Below the pieces are notes generated by a model, which made no database searches, was not told the DNA's origin, and saw nothing but the letters and a program-made list of their open reading frames with translations. Source: Sphagnum magellanicum (Eukaryota > Streptophyta > Sphagnopsida > Sphagnales > Sphagnaceae). Taken from it: a DNA stretch of 64,000 nucleotides. The position numbers were made by a program, and so were the translations under genes. The DNA lies in NCBI GenBank assembly GCA_021904315.1, contig CM038918.1, positions 18,429,349-18,493,348 on the forward strand, given 5' to 3'. Positions 10,860 through 22,734 of this stretch are shown here, in pieces. Numbering within the stretch: position 1 is the stretch's first letter; each line of letters begins with the position of its first letter.

Positions 10860-11857
10860 TCAATGTTGTGCAATGGACAAGTTTTTCATGGCCATAGGCA
10901 TAACCCTCTTGAATAGAGCAGCCCTTTCTACGATGACCCTAGCCCAAGTGGCTGGCGAGTCCAAGTCCACAACTTGGTCCATTTGAACAGCAATGGAAGA
11001 AGGTGGAATGGGATGTCTCCCAAAAAATAGAATAGAAGGAGCGAAATGAGACAAAGAGGCATGTTTGGACATCTTGTAACTCATGGCAATGTAAGGTAAG
11101 GCCAAGTCCCAATCTTCTTTGTTCTTAGTGAGGCAAATCTTCCGAAGTCCTTTTTTGCATTTATGAACCATCTGTTTTACAAGGCCATCAGCTTAAGGAT
11201 GATCCCTTGAAATCTGACGGTGGTCAATGAGAGCATGATAAAGTAGGTCTTGGAATTATCCTTTGAATTATCCTTTGAATTCTAATCCTTGATCAGTAAG
11301 GCATTCAGCACAAGCCCCAAACCTACTTAGGACCTGTTATAAAAAAACCTGATTGGTGCTATGTGATGACTTGTCCAGCAACGCAACAAGCTCAACCCAC
11401 TTTGAAAAATGCTCAATCATAATCATGATGTAGACATTACCCCTCGAGGTCTGTGGTAATTCTTCATCTAAATCACATGACCAGCGATAAAACATGCCCT
11501 GAATAAAAAGCTGTCGAGAAGAAAAGGAAATTCTCACTCTAACACATTATTCACACCTAGCAATGACGTCTCAAACTTGAACATACATATTTTTCCAATG
11601 GTAATGGGGAGTGAAAAGGCTATAAGTACGCTTAACTCCAAAATGTCCAAGCTTCGAATGTACCTTCTAAATAAAACCAAGCCGTTCATGTGGTGGAGGA
11701 ACCACTTTGTTGCCTTGTGATAAGCATCGGACGAAGTGATTGTCCCTCCATGAGTAACGTTTAGATTGTTGTTGTATGCAATCTCGCTGACTTTATGTAA
11801 TTTGGGGAGGATGTTCCTCATGCTAAAGAAAATTTCAAAGTGTCCAAGTTCTCCCAT
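10860..11857 (-). pseudogene. Gypsy integrase region
   Basis: Integrase inserts the cDNA copy into the genome. The N-terminal part lies around 11,534-11,857. The catalytic core follows, with MFYRWSCDLDEELP (first Asp of the D,D-E triad) near 11,470-11,500 and TDQG (second Asp) near 11,290. The region around the third acidic residue reads GLVKQMV, where a Glu is expected in this family, so catalysis is probably lost. The C-terminal part (10,860-11,171) contains KNKEDWDLALPYIAMSYKM, typical of plant Gypsy integrases. Several frame changes and stops break the region. Confidence 0.8.
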
Positions 11858-11932
11858 ATATCCACAATGGGATGTTCAACTAGGTTACATTGCAGTATAA
11901 CTAAATGCATAAAATACATGTACTGTTGGAAT

Positions 11933-13466
11933 CTAGTCAAAATCTTGCTTGGCTTTTAAGAAATCTTCAAAGGTAGTGAGGGGTCTCCGTGACATGGTAT
12001 CCATGTTTTGATGTGTAATATTAGGTTGGTGAATAACCTTGAACTCATATTCTCGAAGTATAAATGCCCAACAAACTAACTTACTAGTAAACTTGTCATT
12101 GGTCATCAACCATTTGATAGGTTGGTGGTCGGTATACAAAATGAACTTGGTGCCATAAAGATAGGGCCTGAAATGTATGATGGCCCATACAACAATGAGA
12201 CACTCCCCCTCGTATGAAAAGTAGTTGTTCTCAACCTTGTTGTTGCTTTGGGATGCATAGGTGATAACATATTCCTTGCCTTTTTCATCAAGTTGGCCAA
12301 AAATAGCACCAATACCAAAAGCACTCCAATCAATGTGTAGAATGAAGACCTTGTTAAAATTAGGTCTCCTCAAAATGGGGAATTCTGAAAGCTTTTCCTT
12401 GAGTGTATTAAAAGCTTCCTTAGCCTCTTCATTCCATGTCCAAGCAACATCTTTCTTTAACAATGCATAGAGAGGATGAGCAATAATACTGAAGTCTTGG
12501 ACATAAATCTTGTAGTAATTACATAATCCGATGAAACTCCTCAAAGTGTGAACATCAATAGGATTGGGCATCTCCAAAATGGTTATTATTTTGGCTCAAT
12601 GAGCCATAATAATTTGGCAAAATTCTATGTCCAAGGTAGACTACTGAAATGACAACAAACTCACACTTTTTAAGATGGATCTTCATATTGACTTCGTGGA
12701 GTTTCTTGAATAACTCCTCAAGATGAGCCAAATGTTGCAAGAGTCCCTTGTTATGCATTAGGACATCATATATGTAGCACTTCATGAAATCTACCCCTTT
12801 GAAAACCCGGTCCATGATTTGTTGAAAGAAAACAGGTGCATTCTTCAATCCAAAAGGCATCATAAGCCATTCCCACAACTTGTTGCTTCCATGGAATGTC
12901 ATTTTCTTGCGTTCCTTCGCAGCAAGCATAATCTGGTTGAATCCTTGCTTTAAATCCACAATTGTGAAGATGTTTAAATCTCCAATGCTATCAAATAGTT
13001 CTTCAGGGATGGGCATGGGGTACTTGTCCTGAGGTGTAACCAAGTTCAAAGGCCTATTATCGCCACACATCCTTTTTTCAGTCCATAATCCAGTTGAATC
13101 CTTCTTTGTTGGCATTACTATATTGGTTGCGAAATCAAAACTTAATGGCTAAATGAGACCAACCTCATAGAGCTTTTTGCATCTTTCATCTACCAGTTCC
13201 CATTCATGTCTGCTCAACCTATGCCTCCTCTGATAGATGGGTGTCTCATCTATAAGTTCTATAGAGAATTGCATGGTCTTACACCTACCTAAGTCTTTCA
13301 TTGAGAATGCGAACACATTCTCATACTTAATTAGCAAGTCTATGACTCGGTTTCTCTCCTTTTTAATGAATTGGTTCCCCATAACAAAAAGGTAGTTAGA
13401 AACACATGGAATGGAGTTGGAAAATGTGTTTGAAGAACCTTGTGTATTGGGTTTTCCACTATCCAA
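11933..13466 (-). pseudogene. Gypsy reverse transcriptase and RNase H
   Basis: This part copies element RNA into DNA. The RT fingers and palm lie in 12,555-13,466, split into at least two frames near 13,140 and 12,565. Recognisable pieces include MPTKKDSTGLWTEKRMCGDN, a FTIVDLKQGFNQI block and MTFHGSNKLWEWLMMPFGLK. The catalytic YxDD box reads YIYD (12,765-12,776), so one essential Asp is replaced by Tyr. RNase H follows (11,933-12,400) with FILHIDWSAFGIGAIFGQ, YTDHQPIKWL and NMDTMSRRPLTT. The domain order and motifs are Ty3/Gypsy. The Asp loss and frameshifts show an inactive copy. Confidence 0.88.
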
Positions 13467-13689
13467 CTACGTAGATTCGTAGAAGGTTGTAATTGTTTCT
13501 CAAGAAACAAATGTACTTTCAGGTGTATCAGAAACAACTTGAGTCAAATTACATGGTACTTTTTCCCCCCAACACTAAGAATGAAGTGTAGAATGTTGAA
13601 CATAGGCAAATGTATTTAGTCGGGGTGCCATGGAATCGCATCACCAGAACTGCAAGCTAATTGAATCAGTGCTAGTGTTGTGTACATTT

Positions 13690-14643
13690 GAAAGAATACA
13701 CAGGTTATCAATAACCATGTAAGGGAGTTCAGGTCCATGCTTCTCCCCAATAGAACGTTACACTCCAATCTAGTCACCTTGGTGTGACTAATAGTGCCAG
13801 TTTGGAACCCCATAGCCCTTTTTCTTTCTTCTGAGCTTGATCCATCCCAAGTGGTTGAAGCTTGACGATACACCAAGTCTGGTCCATCTCCTTGAAAGGC
13901 ATGTGTTCCTGGGAAGGAGACAAAGGTGGGCCAAGCACCTCTTGGTTTTCCTATTATGTTTGCAAGAAACCAAGGAGGTTTCTCTTGCCTTGTAACTAGT
14001 TAGTAGGAGCTTTGATCATCCAATATGTGAGAAACCTACAGGTTGGGGTCTTGATGGTGTATCTCAGAGCCAATTATAAAATTGAAAATGGTGCTAGGTT
14101 GGTTCACTAGTTGCACTGCTGGTGTGCATAGGAACCACATTGTGTCACATCGAGTAGGAGTGGCTCTCCAAGGTAATGCTTGACCAATGTGTAATGCTTT
14201 TAGACTTTCTCCCTCTTGTCAAGCTGAGAAAGGATGTTTTCAATTACGTAATCAAACATAGGAGAAATGGATTAAGCCTAAGTGATCAATTGTACCTTGT
14301 CCGTGAAGAGACCGATTCTTGTGTCACTCAAGCCTTTTCCAAATCCAACCACTAAAAATCCTTGATACTCCCAACTTGAAATGATGAGGTCCATGGGGCT
14401 AAGTAATTCCATATGTTTCTTCTAAATTAGTATGTCAAAGGGCAAAAAAATGAAACTGGCCTTCCATGCAATGGATGCAAACTATTGTGGAAATCTGGCT
14501 TTGAATTCCATCATTCTCGATGTCGCCACTTACCTTACAATAGGATCAATGTCTACGTAAAAATAACTTTGAACCACCATCCCTGTCTATAGAAAGGCTT
14601 TGAAACCTATACCAATGCCACCAAAGAGCTCTAGTAATGTAAT
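13690..14643 (-). pseudogene. Cytosine-C5 DNA methyltransferase-like domain in the Gypsy polyprotein
   Basis: These enzymes transfer a methyl group from S-adenosylmethionine to cytosine in DNA. On the minus strand the frame holds LLELFGGIGIG (14,605-14,637; motif I, SAM loop), then YFYVDIDP (acidic residue of motif II). DLIISSWEYQGF follows, at the place of motif IV (Pro-Cys-Gln), where the nucleophilic Cys position reads Tyr (codon 14,365-14,367). VIEN (14,236-14,247) matches motif VI (ENV). QCGSYAH (14,122-14,142) leads into the motif VIII region. After a frame change, SSEERKRAMGF (about 13,805-13,840) and LLGRSMDLNSLTW (about 13,720-13,753) match motifs IX and X. About 195 codons run in one frame with ten stop codons but no frameshift. 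It lies between protease and RT, an uncommon place for a host-type enzyme. I am fairly sure of the fold and less sure of the subfamily. Confidence 0.75.
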
Positions 14644-14769
14644 CCCTTCCTTAGGCAATGTCTAGGTGATTAATTAATGAAGTACTGGCTTAATCGGTTT
14701 GCCATGGCTCTCCATGTTCTCAAAACTAGACAAAGCTTTGACCAAGGGCTCGTGGGCTGCTTTGAACCC

Positions 14770-15576
14770 CTATAAAACCTCTGGTCCGTGTTGAATGTCA
14801 GTAAGAATCACCTTCAAGCTCTTAGTAGCTTGGGCACAAGTTGTCTCCTCTTCATCTCCCTCTATCCACTCGTGGCTAGCTTGTTGGATGTAAGAAATAA
14901 TGTGTGCTTCCTTGAGCATACAATGGTGAATAATAGGACTATGGTTCCCATGTAAATCAAGGGGTATGTATCCTAGGTGGTGGCCATTAGTCTCCCAATC
15001 CACTCGGTAATATGCATGCTCGAACCAGTTGTCAATTATGAAACTTAGTGGAAACAGGGCTTCTTGCCCAATGAGCACATCGTAACTGGTGGCATTTGTG
15101 ACTAAATAACTGACCTATAGGCAAAGCCCCTGATCTCTACCTTCATTGAAGTTAAGTGTAATCAAATTCAAACTCTCCCCAAATATTTCCTCTATGTTTG
15201 CACTAACGATGTGAATTTACTACATAGATTTCCGTAGTTTAGAATCGAGCATGCCCATCTTTTTGGCAAATTGAACTTCAAGAATCACTAGTTGGGCACC
15301 AGTATCAAGAAGTACCACTCTGGGTGTATGCCATCCCACTTGGATTGCTAACTCAGTATTGCGAACAATGGCAACTCCAATGGTGATGGAAGTTTTCTCA
15401 CTAAGCACCACCTTCGGAAATGAGTGAGAGACTTTGTGGAGAGAATGGTTATCCAAAACGCTTTTATTAAGTAACAAATCCACAAGTGAGGTGTTCTTAA
15501 CTCCCTTTTGATATGTGAATGTAGGATCAGAGGTAGGAAAACCCACTAGTTTAGCCATGTTAGAACTAGTGACCAA
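14770..15576 (-). pseudogene. Gypsy aspartic protease and downstream linker
   Basis: The protease cuts the polyprotein. VVLLDTGAQLVILEVQFAKK (around 15,260-15,320) carries the D-T/S-G active site of retropepsins in the frame 15,220-15,576. A second frame (14,770-15,078) continues toward the methyltransferase with WFEHAYYRVDWETNGHHLGY, which I take to be the protease C-terminal part or a linker. Stops between the two frames show decay. Confidence 0.7.
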
Positions 15577-16030
15577 ATTATGAATGCCATCTACAACACA
15601 TGAACTAATTGACTATCGTTCCGAGGTGTTGGATGGGACCCTTATAGCATGTGGATTAAGGATTGGCAAAGGACTTGATGTAGTGTTTAGGGTGTCCTTT
15701 AGTACTGCAATTATGTCCTTGTGCTTAACTTCAAATCTTGAAAACTAAACAACGGTGTACTCATAAGCTTTTGCTTCATTTCATGCATTTAAAGTTAGCG
15801 CTCCATAAGCTGATGAGTGGAAAATTGTGTGTTTTCCTGATGTACATGTACTCCTAGGACATGAAAATTTGATGCCCTAACAACTTGTGGTGTAATAGTC
15901 TCCTCGCCCCTCACCAATAAAGTGCATTCTTTTTTTGTGTTGAGAGGACGAAAAGATTGTGGCATGACTGCTCGAACTCCTTTAGCCCTGGTAATAGGAC
16001 TTGAATTACATGCGAGTCCATCAATCTGAA

Positions 16031-17790
16031 TTACCTACCTAGTGGTAGAAACTTTGGTGCCACACTAGCCTCTTGTGTTACGAAATAAGAAGGGCAAAAA
16101 AGAAATGGCAAATTATAGTGTGAGACTAAAATTGTGTGCATTAGAAAGAACATACTCCCTAACCATGGCATTGTGTGAAAGGCCATAGAATGACCTAAGA
16201 GGTCCTCCCATGATTTTGAACCCTGTACAGGTTGGGCATGATTAGTTGGTTGGGAAGACTTGTTTTTTAGATTAACAAGTTGGGCCCTCAATGATTCAAG
16301 TTCATTTTACAAAGTTTGAACTTGAGCGGCATGGGCTTGAAGCACCTCCCTCTTGTCAAATTGTGTTATTTCTTAGCATTTACTAAAATTACCCTTGGTG
16401 GGGAAAGCTTGAGTGGAAGGCTGAAGTGCCTTGGCTTTTGATTGAGGGGCAATGGAAGATGTTAATAGATTTTGCCGTGGTAAATCAGAGTTATTTCCAT
16501 TTCGAGAATTTGGCAAAATAAACAACTTCATGATGTCCCTCTTTCCCATAATAATCACAAAAGAGATCCTTGGAAGGAATGCTGCACTCATTAGCTTTGT
16601 GGGTAGGATTACCACGGTAGTTGCAAGAAGGTAGGATGGGTGCAACCGAGTGCACCGTTTTAGCCCTTGAAAAAGAATGTGATGAAGTTGGTGGAGGTTA
16701 AAGCCTTGAACGTGATGGAGGCCTCATAGTACTAGCTTCATAATGTGCATGAGCTAGTTCCAACTTTTCATAAATGTTGTACACATCCAGCAAAGTGTAC
16801 GAGTTTCCAAATTCTACAAAAAACCTATTGCAAAACTTGCACATGGAATGTCGGAGTACCTTCCAACGAATGAAGATATTGATGGGCAACTTCCAGGTTT
16901 GTGATGTTCTGAGTATCATCTCTAAGCTTGAAAAGCCTCTCGTAGAGCATCTTGAAGGTTTCATCCTTTTACCGAGAGAAGGTGGCGAGCTACATAATTT
17001 TTTCAAAACTCTTAATTAAAAATTCCAGTTCAAGAACTCGAAAAAATTCCCCCACTAAATCAGCAAAAGCTGGTGCATTGATGGTGGGAGGAATGTTTGT
17101 GGTAGCAATAATGAGTTGTTGAAGAACAAAGTTTACTAAAGTAGGTACTGAATCTGAATTATTGGGCATAGTCTAATGATGAGCAATGGCAGCTTGGAAT
17201 GTAATTTGAGAGGCAGTGGTAATGGTTGTGGCATAAGCTGGAATGGGGATCTGGGTGAAGCCCAAAATCCTTGGAGAATGTTGCTCGTAAACATCCAATG
17301 CCTCATAATGCACATAACGGGCCAGTTGTTTGAATGTGAACGCCTTGGTGTAATTAGCGCGATACTTCAACTCTAATTCACAAACCACAATTGAGAAAGT
17401 TACCTTGAACCCCCTCAAAGAAATGGTACCTAACCTTCCGCTAAACTTCTCAATTTTCCCAGAATAACTATTAACCTCCATGGTGTATATGGATGTAGAG
17501 GTAATGGCTTGCAACGAAATATACGGTGATGCTGTGAAAGATGGTGCAGTAGTAGGCGTACCCCACTAATTAACCCCTCTAAATGGACTTTAATGTACTA
17601 TTGATGTAGTGTAACCTAAACCTGAATTCCTGGTGGGAGTTGTACTAGATGAGGGTGGTCTTGTAAACACTTGATGGTACCATCGTGAAGATCATGAGTT
17701 CAAAAAAATTGACTCAAATGATTGTGTGTTACTTTGTAGCTGATATTTTGGCTTTCACTAAGCGGTAATACTCTCATCATCCGAGGACAT
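16031..17790 (-). pseudogene. Gypsy gag with CCHC zinc knuckles
   Basis: Gag packages element RNA into particles. The likely start is the ATG at 17,788-17,790 (MSSDDESITA), which runs into a stop. Capsid-like sequence spans 16,698-17,514 in two frames and contains YVHYEALDVYEQH and FVEFGNSYTLLDVYNIYEKL. Two CCHC-type knuckles lie at about 16,512-16,625: CNYRGNPTHKANEC, with the second Cys changed to Arg, and CDYYGKEGHHEVVY, with two Cys positions changed to Tyr. The reading frame is broken in several places. Confidence 0.75.
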
Positions 17791-17939
17791 GGTGTTGTCC
17801 CATGCCCCAACATTTTGTAGCAATATAGAACATTAGCTATAAAGTTTTAACACGACCTATGCAATTAAATGCAACCGTAATGGAAAGGTATCGGATATGT
17901 ATGTACGCAATACATACAATTTGAAAAATATAACACATC

Positions 17940-18260
17940 AACGAGGATGGGGATGAACGTTGGTGGATGGACGTCTGAAAGAAGGGGTCGAATGAATGGA
18001 ACTAGACAGACGAACATTGATGGATGTTGGAGGAAGCTGACGAACGTTGGAGGAAGCTGACAGACGTTGGATAGAAGTTGACAGACGTTGAATGGAAGCT
18101 AACATACACCAAATAGAACTGCGACAAATGTTGCATGAAACTGCGATGGTTGTTAAACAAAATTTTGATGGACATCGAACAAAACTATGATTGATGTTAG
18201 ATGAAATTACAACAAAATGGAATGGATGGTGACTATAACATTCGATGACTTGCAATGGAC
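17940..18260. repeat. Degenerate minisatellite of about 21-23 bp units
   Basis: Units of the form GAAGCTGACAGACGTTGGA recur with growing divergence, best seen at 18,025-18,110. The array lies in the element leader between the 5' LTR and gag. Simple repeats follow: (TTC)n at 18,381-18,406 and (TG)n at 18,563-18,585. Confidence 0.6.
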
Positions 18261-18900
18261 GGCAACTGCACTAAAGACAATGCTACAGAACGATCTATGT
18301 CCATGAGCTTTGCAGTGATGGTGTGCAAAAAAGAAAAGAGAAATTTTTTTCTTTTACTTCGTGTTTTTTTTATTTTTAATTCTTCTTCTTCTTCTTCTTC
18401 TTCTTCCAAAGCTGCTACAAGGGCTACTCACTACATGACTACAAGCTCAAAAACACACAAGAGTGCATAGCCCAAATGCTAACCTCAAAACTCATGTAAA
18501 AGGAAAACAAGTGTATGTGGGGTTGCATCATTTAGTGTAGATCGTATACTGCAATCAAACCTTGTGTGTGTGTGTGTGTGTGTGTACATGCTCCCAAGAA
18601 CTAAAGCTGGTAGTAAAACAAGCTTTGGAATTGCTTATTCCTTCCTCCCTCTGAAGCTTCGGAACTTAGAACTTCACAGCTTGTAGTTTGTTTCTGGTGT
18701 CCTTTCTCCTTCGCTAACGTTGCTGTTAGTTATGGTTGTTGTTATTCCTTTTGTAGTTGCAATACTAAAGTAAAAAAAGAAGAAGAAGTAATAGCAATTC
18801 AAGAACACAAGAAATCAACAAGCAAAAGAAACCTAAGAACTCAAAGCTAGGAAAAATCTACCGCTTTCAACATTAAGCAACAAAAAGCAATTTTTCTAGA

Positions 18901-19233
18901 ATTAAATTGAAAAGAAGGAGAGAAAACGTAACGTATGTAAACAATGGCTAGTAATAGCTGCCGTGAGCATCTAGAAATCTAGTTTGATTATGGAAGAAAC
19001 TCTCCCTAACAAAGGAATTTTAGAAAAGCTGACAAGAGAAGGGAAGAGCTTGGCCTTTTATATAACTGTCAACAAAGCTAAAAACCTAAACAAGCCATAA
19101 CCGTAAAACACTTAATAGCATATAATAACCTAAGAACGTACATTAACTCAAAAAACGTACATTAACTTTAAAGGCATGATTGGCATACTCGTAACCGGCC
19201 GTCATGTATGAGGCCATGCATACGGGCATGACA
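18901..19233 (-). repeat. 5' LTR of the Gypsy element (partial)
   Basis: It matches 9,860-10,194 with scattered differences and ends at CATGACA beside the target duplication. The remaining 175 bases expected from the other LTR are missing; 18,260-18,900 is unrelated sequence. I could not find a convincing tRNA primer-binding site next to it. Confidence 0.7.
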
Positions 19234-19651
19234 TTGGAGATGAATGATCATATGACTGATGTTGCTAACAACCAAGGTACAAAAATAACCTTTGCAACCT
19301 TATAAAATAGAAACAATAATGTCCAAAGAAAAAAACAAATGAAAAAGGGGGGACCAAGACTTGGTGAGTTGAAAACATAAGTTTGGGTGGATGGTGGGAT
19401 AGTTGGAGGGGGTGGAAATTGGGCGAAAGCAATGTCAACAAATTGCAAATCATACATGAGTTTGGATGGAGGGCTGGATAGTTGGAGGGGAAGTTGGGTA
19501 GAAGTGATGTCAACAAATAGCCAATTGGTCATGAGTTTGGGAGGATGGACGAATAAAAGGGCAGAAATTGATGAGAAGTGCCTGTACTTCCATTGCTTCA
19601 TGTGGATATAAGAACGGTTGTGCATTTTCTCCTTAATTAATTGAAGAAAAA
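19234..19651 (+). mobile_element. 552-bp insertion element, copy 1, right part
   Basis: This continues the element interrupted by the Gypsy insertion (left part 9,549-9,684). It contains two tandem units of about 70 bp plus a partial third (19,380-19,560), each with GTTTGGGTGGATGG-like and GATGTCAACAAAT strings. It ends in GAAGAAAAA before the TTCA duplication. Open frames on both strands are by-products of the repeat. Confidence 0.65.
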
Positions 19652-20045
19652 TTCAAACCTAGTCTTGTTTGGGATTGGGTTTAGTTTCACCTATTATACA
19701 ATCTGCTTACAGGCCAATATCATGAATTGTGTCATATTAATGTTGTCCCAACAATTAAAAGTCTACACATGACTAAAAAGGCTACATCTTTCTTACTTAT
19801 AACCTTTCCAGAAATAATTTGAAAAGATATTTTCAACAAAAATCCAGTTAAATCACATGCCAATAGAAGCTTTTTTGCTAGGTCACTGATATCATTAAGT
19901 TAGTCAATCATCTTGTAAACAACCTAGGCTTCAATTATAAATCCTTTGCAACAACCCATTTTTTTTCTTTTTTCTTTTTTTGAGAATTTGCCCACATGGT
20001 TACAAGAGTCTTGGACTCCAAAATCAACTTGGCGATATTTGTGAA
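19652..20045 (+). repeat. End of copy 1: arm-like sequence
   Basis: It matches 44,981-45,350 of the right arm in direct orientation and 32,270-32,625 of the left arm in inverted orientation. The match stops near 20,040, which I take as the end of the copy-1 block. Confidence 0.65.
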
Positions 20046-22734
20046 ATGAGCTTGCCATCATCTATTGGGCAATGCAAGAAAGTGGCAATGTTCTTTGTGT
20101 TTTAGGGGAAGTGTAGTGGCAAGCAAAGGGAAATAGAGACATGCCATTATTAGTTATAACTCAAACTTGGAAGCAAACAATTAACATTACTAGTAGGTTT
20201 GAGAAGGAGTTGAATCTAGCCATTGTACAGTGCTTTGTGAGTGTGAAGCAAACTAGTTATCAATGCAACAATCTTTCCAAGAGTTCCATTCATCAAAAAT
20301 GCTCAAATCATACTTTTGAGGCTGAAATGCAACAATTTCATTAGGCTTATTAAGATGATGGAAACAAGGCAGCTATACGTAACAAAAAATATATCACTAA
20401 ACTTTTAAATTGCAAGAACTTAACCAAGTATGAAGGTGCTAGTAATTGGTTTGTTTTACAAAATCTAGAGAAAATGTCTACACAAGTCTCACCTATGAAA
20501 CAACACAATAATAGTCTAGTGCTCCAATTCAAGCATAAAATGTGGTAGTGTATGGAAAAGTTTTTAAAGTGAAGAACTTTTGGTTGTACATGTGAACCAC
20601 CAAAGGCAAGTGGGGTTTAACGTAGCCTACAATTTGTTCTTTAAAAATGCTAAAAATGAAAAACATCATTCGTCTTCGACACTTTTTCAAACATGGATTA
20701 TGGTCATCTACCAGTTTAAAATACTTAGGAAATGTGTCAGAACCCTAAATGCATGAATGGTCTTCTAAATGCAAGTCAATGGATCGAAATCAAATCGTTG
20801 TTCCATAATAACCTTGGAATAACTTTTCATACACAACTTGAATATTCTTTGTTTAGCATCCAACTACCAATGGTTGAACACAAGTGGAATTATAGAACTT
20901 AATTCATGAAAACCCAACATCTTTGGTTCACAATACCATGTTTTCAACACTTTCAAGTGTTTGGCAAAGTTGGCTTCACACTCATTGTAACCAATATTGT
21001 GTATATACAATGCTCATGGCATCAAGCAAGGCACATTAAATGAAATAGTTGTACAACTCATCGATCAACCAAGTGACTACACCTATGGACCTACACAACC
21101 AAATTAAAAAAAAACCATTTGTTTGAAATCTCAAAATTCACAAGACATAAAATTTATGTACATTCAAACAAATTTAAAATAGGGTAAACAAATTACTTGA
21201 ACATTCTAATTTCACCTTGAAAATTAGAGTTTGGAATGAATTCCAAATCATAATTGTTCAATTTTTTTTAATTGGGTCATTGCACATGGCCCAAATCTTT
21301 TCATTGTTCACAATGAAGGCAAGTTGTTCATTATAATCATTGAAATTTGTCACCCACTTCAAGTGGATATGTTCATGGGTGCAACACACTTTTAAATGCC
21401 TAGAATTCATCATTAAAAAATGAGGAGTTGCCATCATTAATGTATAAGGTATAAAGTTGCCCCTAGCAAATACTTACTACAGTCACTAAATCACATATAA
21501 AAACATCATCACAACAAAACATGTTGGGTTTTGTGACCACTTTAAAAAAACAACTATTATCTTTTTCGATTATGTTTATAACTACTTGGTAACAAAAGTT
21601 ACTATGTAGTTGCAAAAGACATCAAAATACCACATGACATCATGGTTTTGCAATTATAGTCAAAATGACAACTTATTTAATTTTAAAATAAATATATTAT
21701 TATTGAGTTATTGTTAATATATTTGAATGATTTAAAATTAACTATTCAAAAATATCATTTATTTTTGCAACTAATAACAACTAATAACAATTAAAATTTT
21801 AATGATGATGATGTGGTGGCATGCCATATGTCAACAAGGTCTTACAACTAGTAATTAACTTCATAACTCATGATGAGACCAATTTCAATAAAATTGCATT
21901 TATTGATTGGTCAAAAGACTATTCATAATGCCAAAACATGTATTTTGTGACCTATCCTATGCAACTACAATATCCAACATGATTATAAAAACGACTTTAA
22001 GTGTCTTTAACTACTAACAAAAATGATTAAAAAAACATTACAATTGCATAGGAACAATCATTTACTAACCAAATTTAACCATGTATTAGTTCAATAATAA
22101 GTTTTAATATTTTAAATTTTCCAAATTTAACCAAATACAACTTAAGTATTCAAATTTAATTTAATTTGTTAACATGTTTAGTCGTGTATAGCCTAAATAA
22201 TTGTGTTAAAAAGTGTTTAGCCATGTTTAGCCAAAATAATTATGTTTATGTTTGTTTAACCATGTTTAGCCATATTTAGCCATGTTTCACAAAAGTAATT
22301 ATGTTTAACTTTGTTTATGTTTGTTTAGCCAAGTTTAGGCTAGGTGATGGCTTTTAGCCAAATTTAATTGACATAATTGTGTTTAGCCATGTGAAAACTA
22401 GTTTAGTCTATGTTTAGTTTAAATTAGCACAACTTAGTTTAGGTCTAACCTAACTTAATTTAGCTCTAGTTTAAAGCCTAAATAGTTTTAGGTTAGATTA
22501 GGTTAACTTACTTTTAGCTTAGGGAGGCCTGGTTTAGGTTGGTAGGTAGTAGCTAGGTTGACCTAACTCGACCTATGTCAAGGTAGGGTGGCCTAGTTTA
22601 ATTTAAGGCTAATTTTTTTAATCTTTATACTCTGCTTTCAATAAAATTAGTATAAGAAAATGTGGCAATGCAATGGAAGAGGATTTGAACCCCTAAGGGC
22701 TACACTTATATGGGTGTGTGTAATGTGTATGTTT
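20046..22734. other. AT-rich stretch without genes; degenerate GTTTAGCCAT repeats
   Basis: I see no gene here. Between about 22,180 and 22,560 short strings such as GTTTAGCCAT and TTAGGTTAG recur irregularly, making a degenerate low-complexity array. A B-box-like string (GGTTCAAATCC, minus strand, 22,680-22,700) has no A box near it. Confidence 0.55.

Larger units (their letters stand above)
9685..19233 (-). mobile_element. Ty3/Gypsy LTR retrotransposon with methyltransferase and PHD domains (decayed)
   Basis: The element reads on the minus strand from a 5' LTR near 19.2 kb to a 3' LTR near 9.7 kb. Domains in order are gag with CCHC knuckles, aspartic protease (DTGA), cytosine-C5 methyltransferase-like domain, reverse transcriptase, RNase H, integrase and PHD finger. 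Integrase lying after RT/RNase H is the Gypsy order. Outer ends are TGTCATG and CATGACA. Insertion into the 552-bp element duplicated ATTGG or TTGG; the empty site is visible at 33,045-33,055. Frameshifts, many stops and lost catalytic residues show that this copy is inactive. The extra methyltransferase and PHD domains are not standard in Gypsy polyproteins. Confidence 0.85.

Noticed and set aside
12261-12470. Plus-strand frames inside the RT/RNase H region
   Set aside because: They are shadows of the retrotransposon coding strand.
17938-18255. Open frame across the minisatellite
   Set aside because: The frame follows the repeat unit and lies in the retroelement leader, so it is not a gene.
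17940-18260. CRISPR-like array
   Set aside because: The units are contiguous and diverging with no unique spacers, and the DNA is eukaryotic.
19248-19625. Proline-rich open frames in the 552-bp element
   Set aside because: They arise from about 70-bp tandem repeats, occur on both strands, and do not keep frame in the other copy.
22647-22720. tRNA-like string GGTTCAAATCC on the minus strand
   Set aside because: There is no A box at the right distance and no cloverleaf; a lone B-box match is common by chance.
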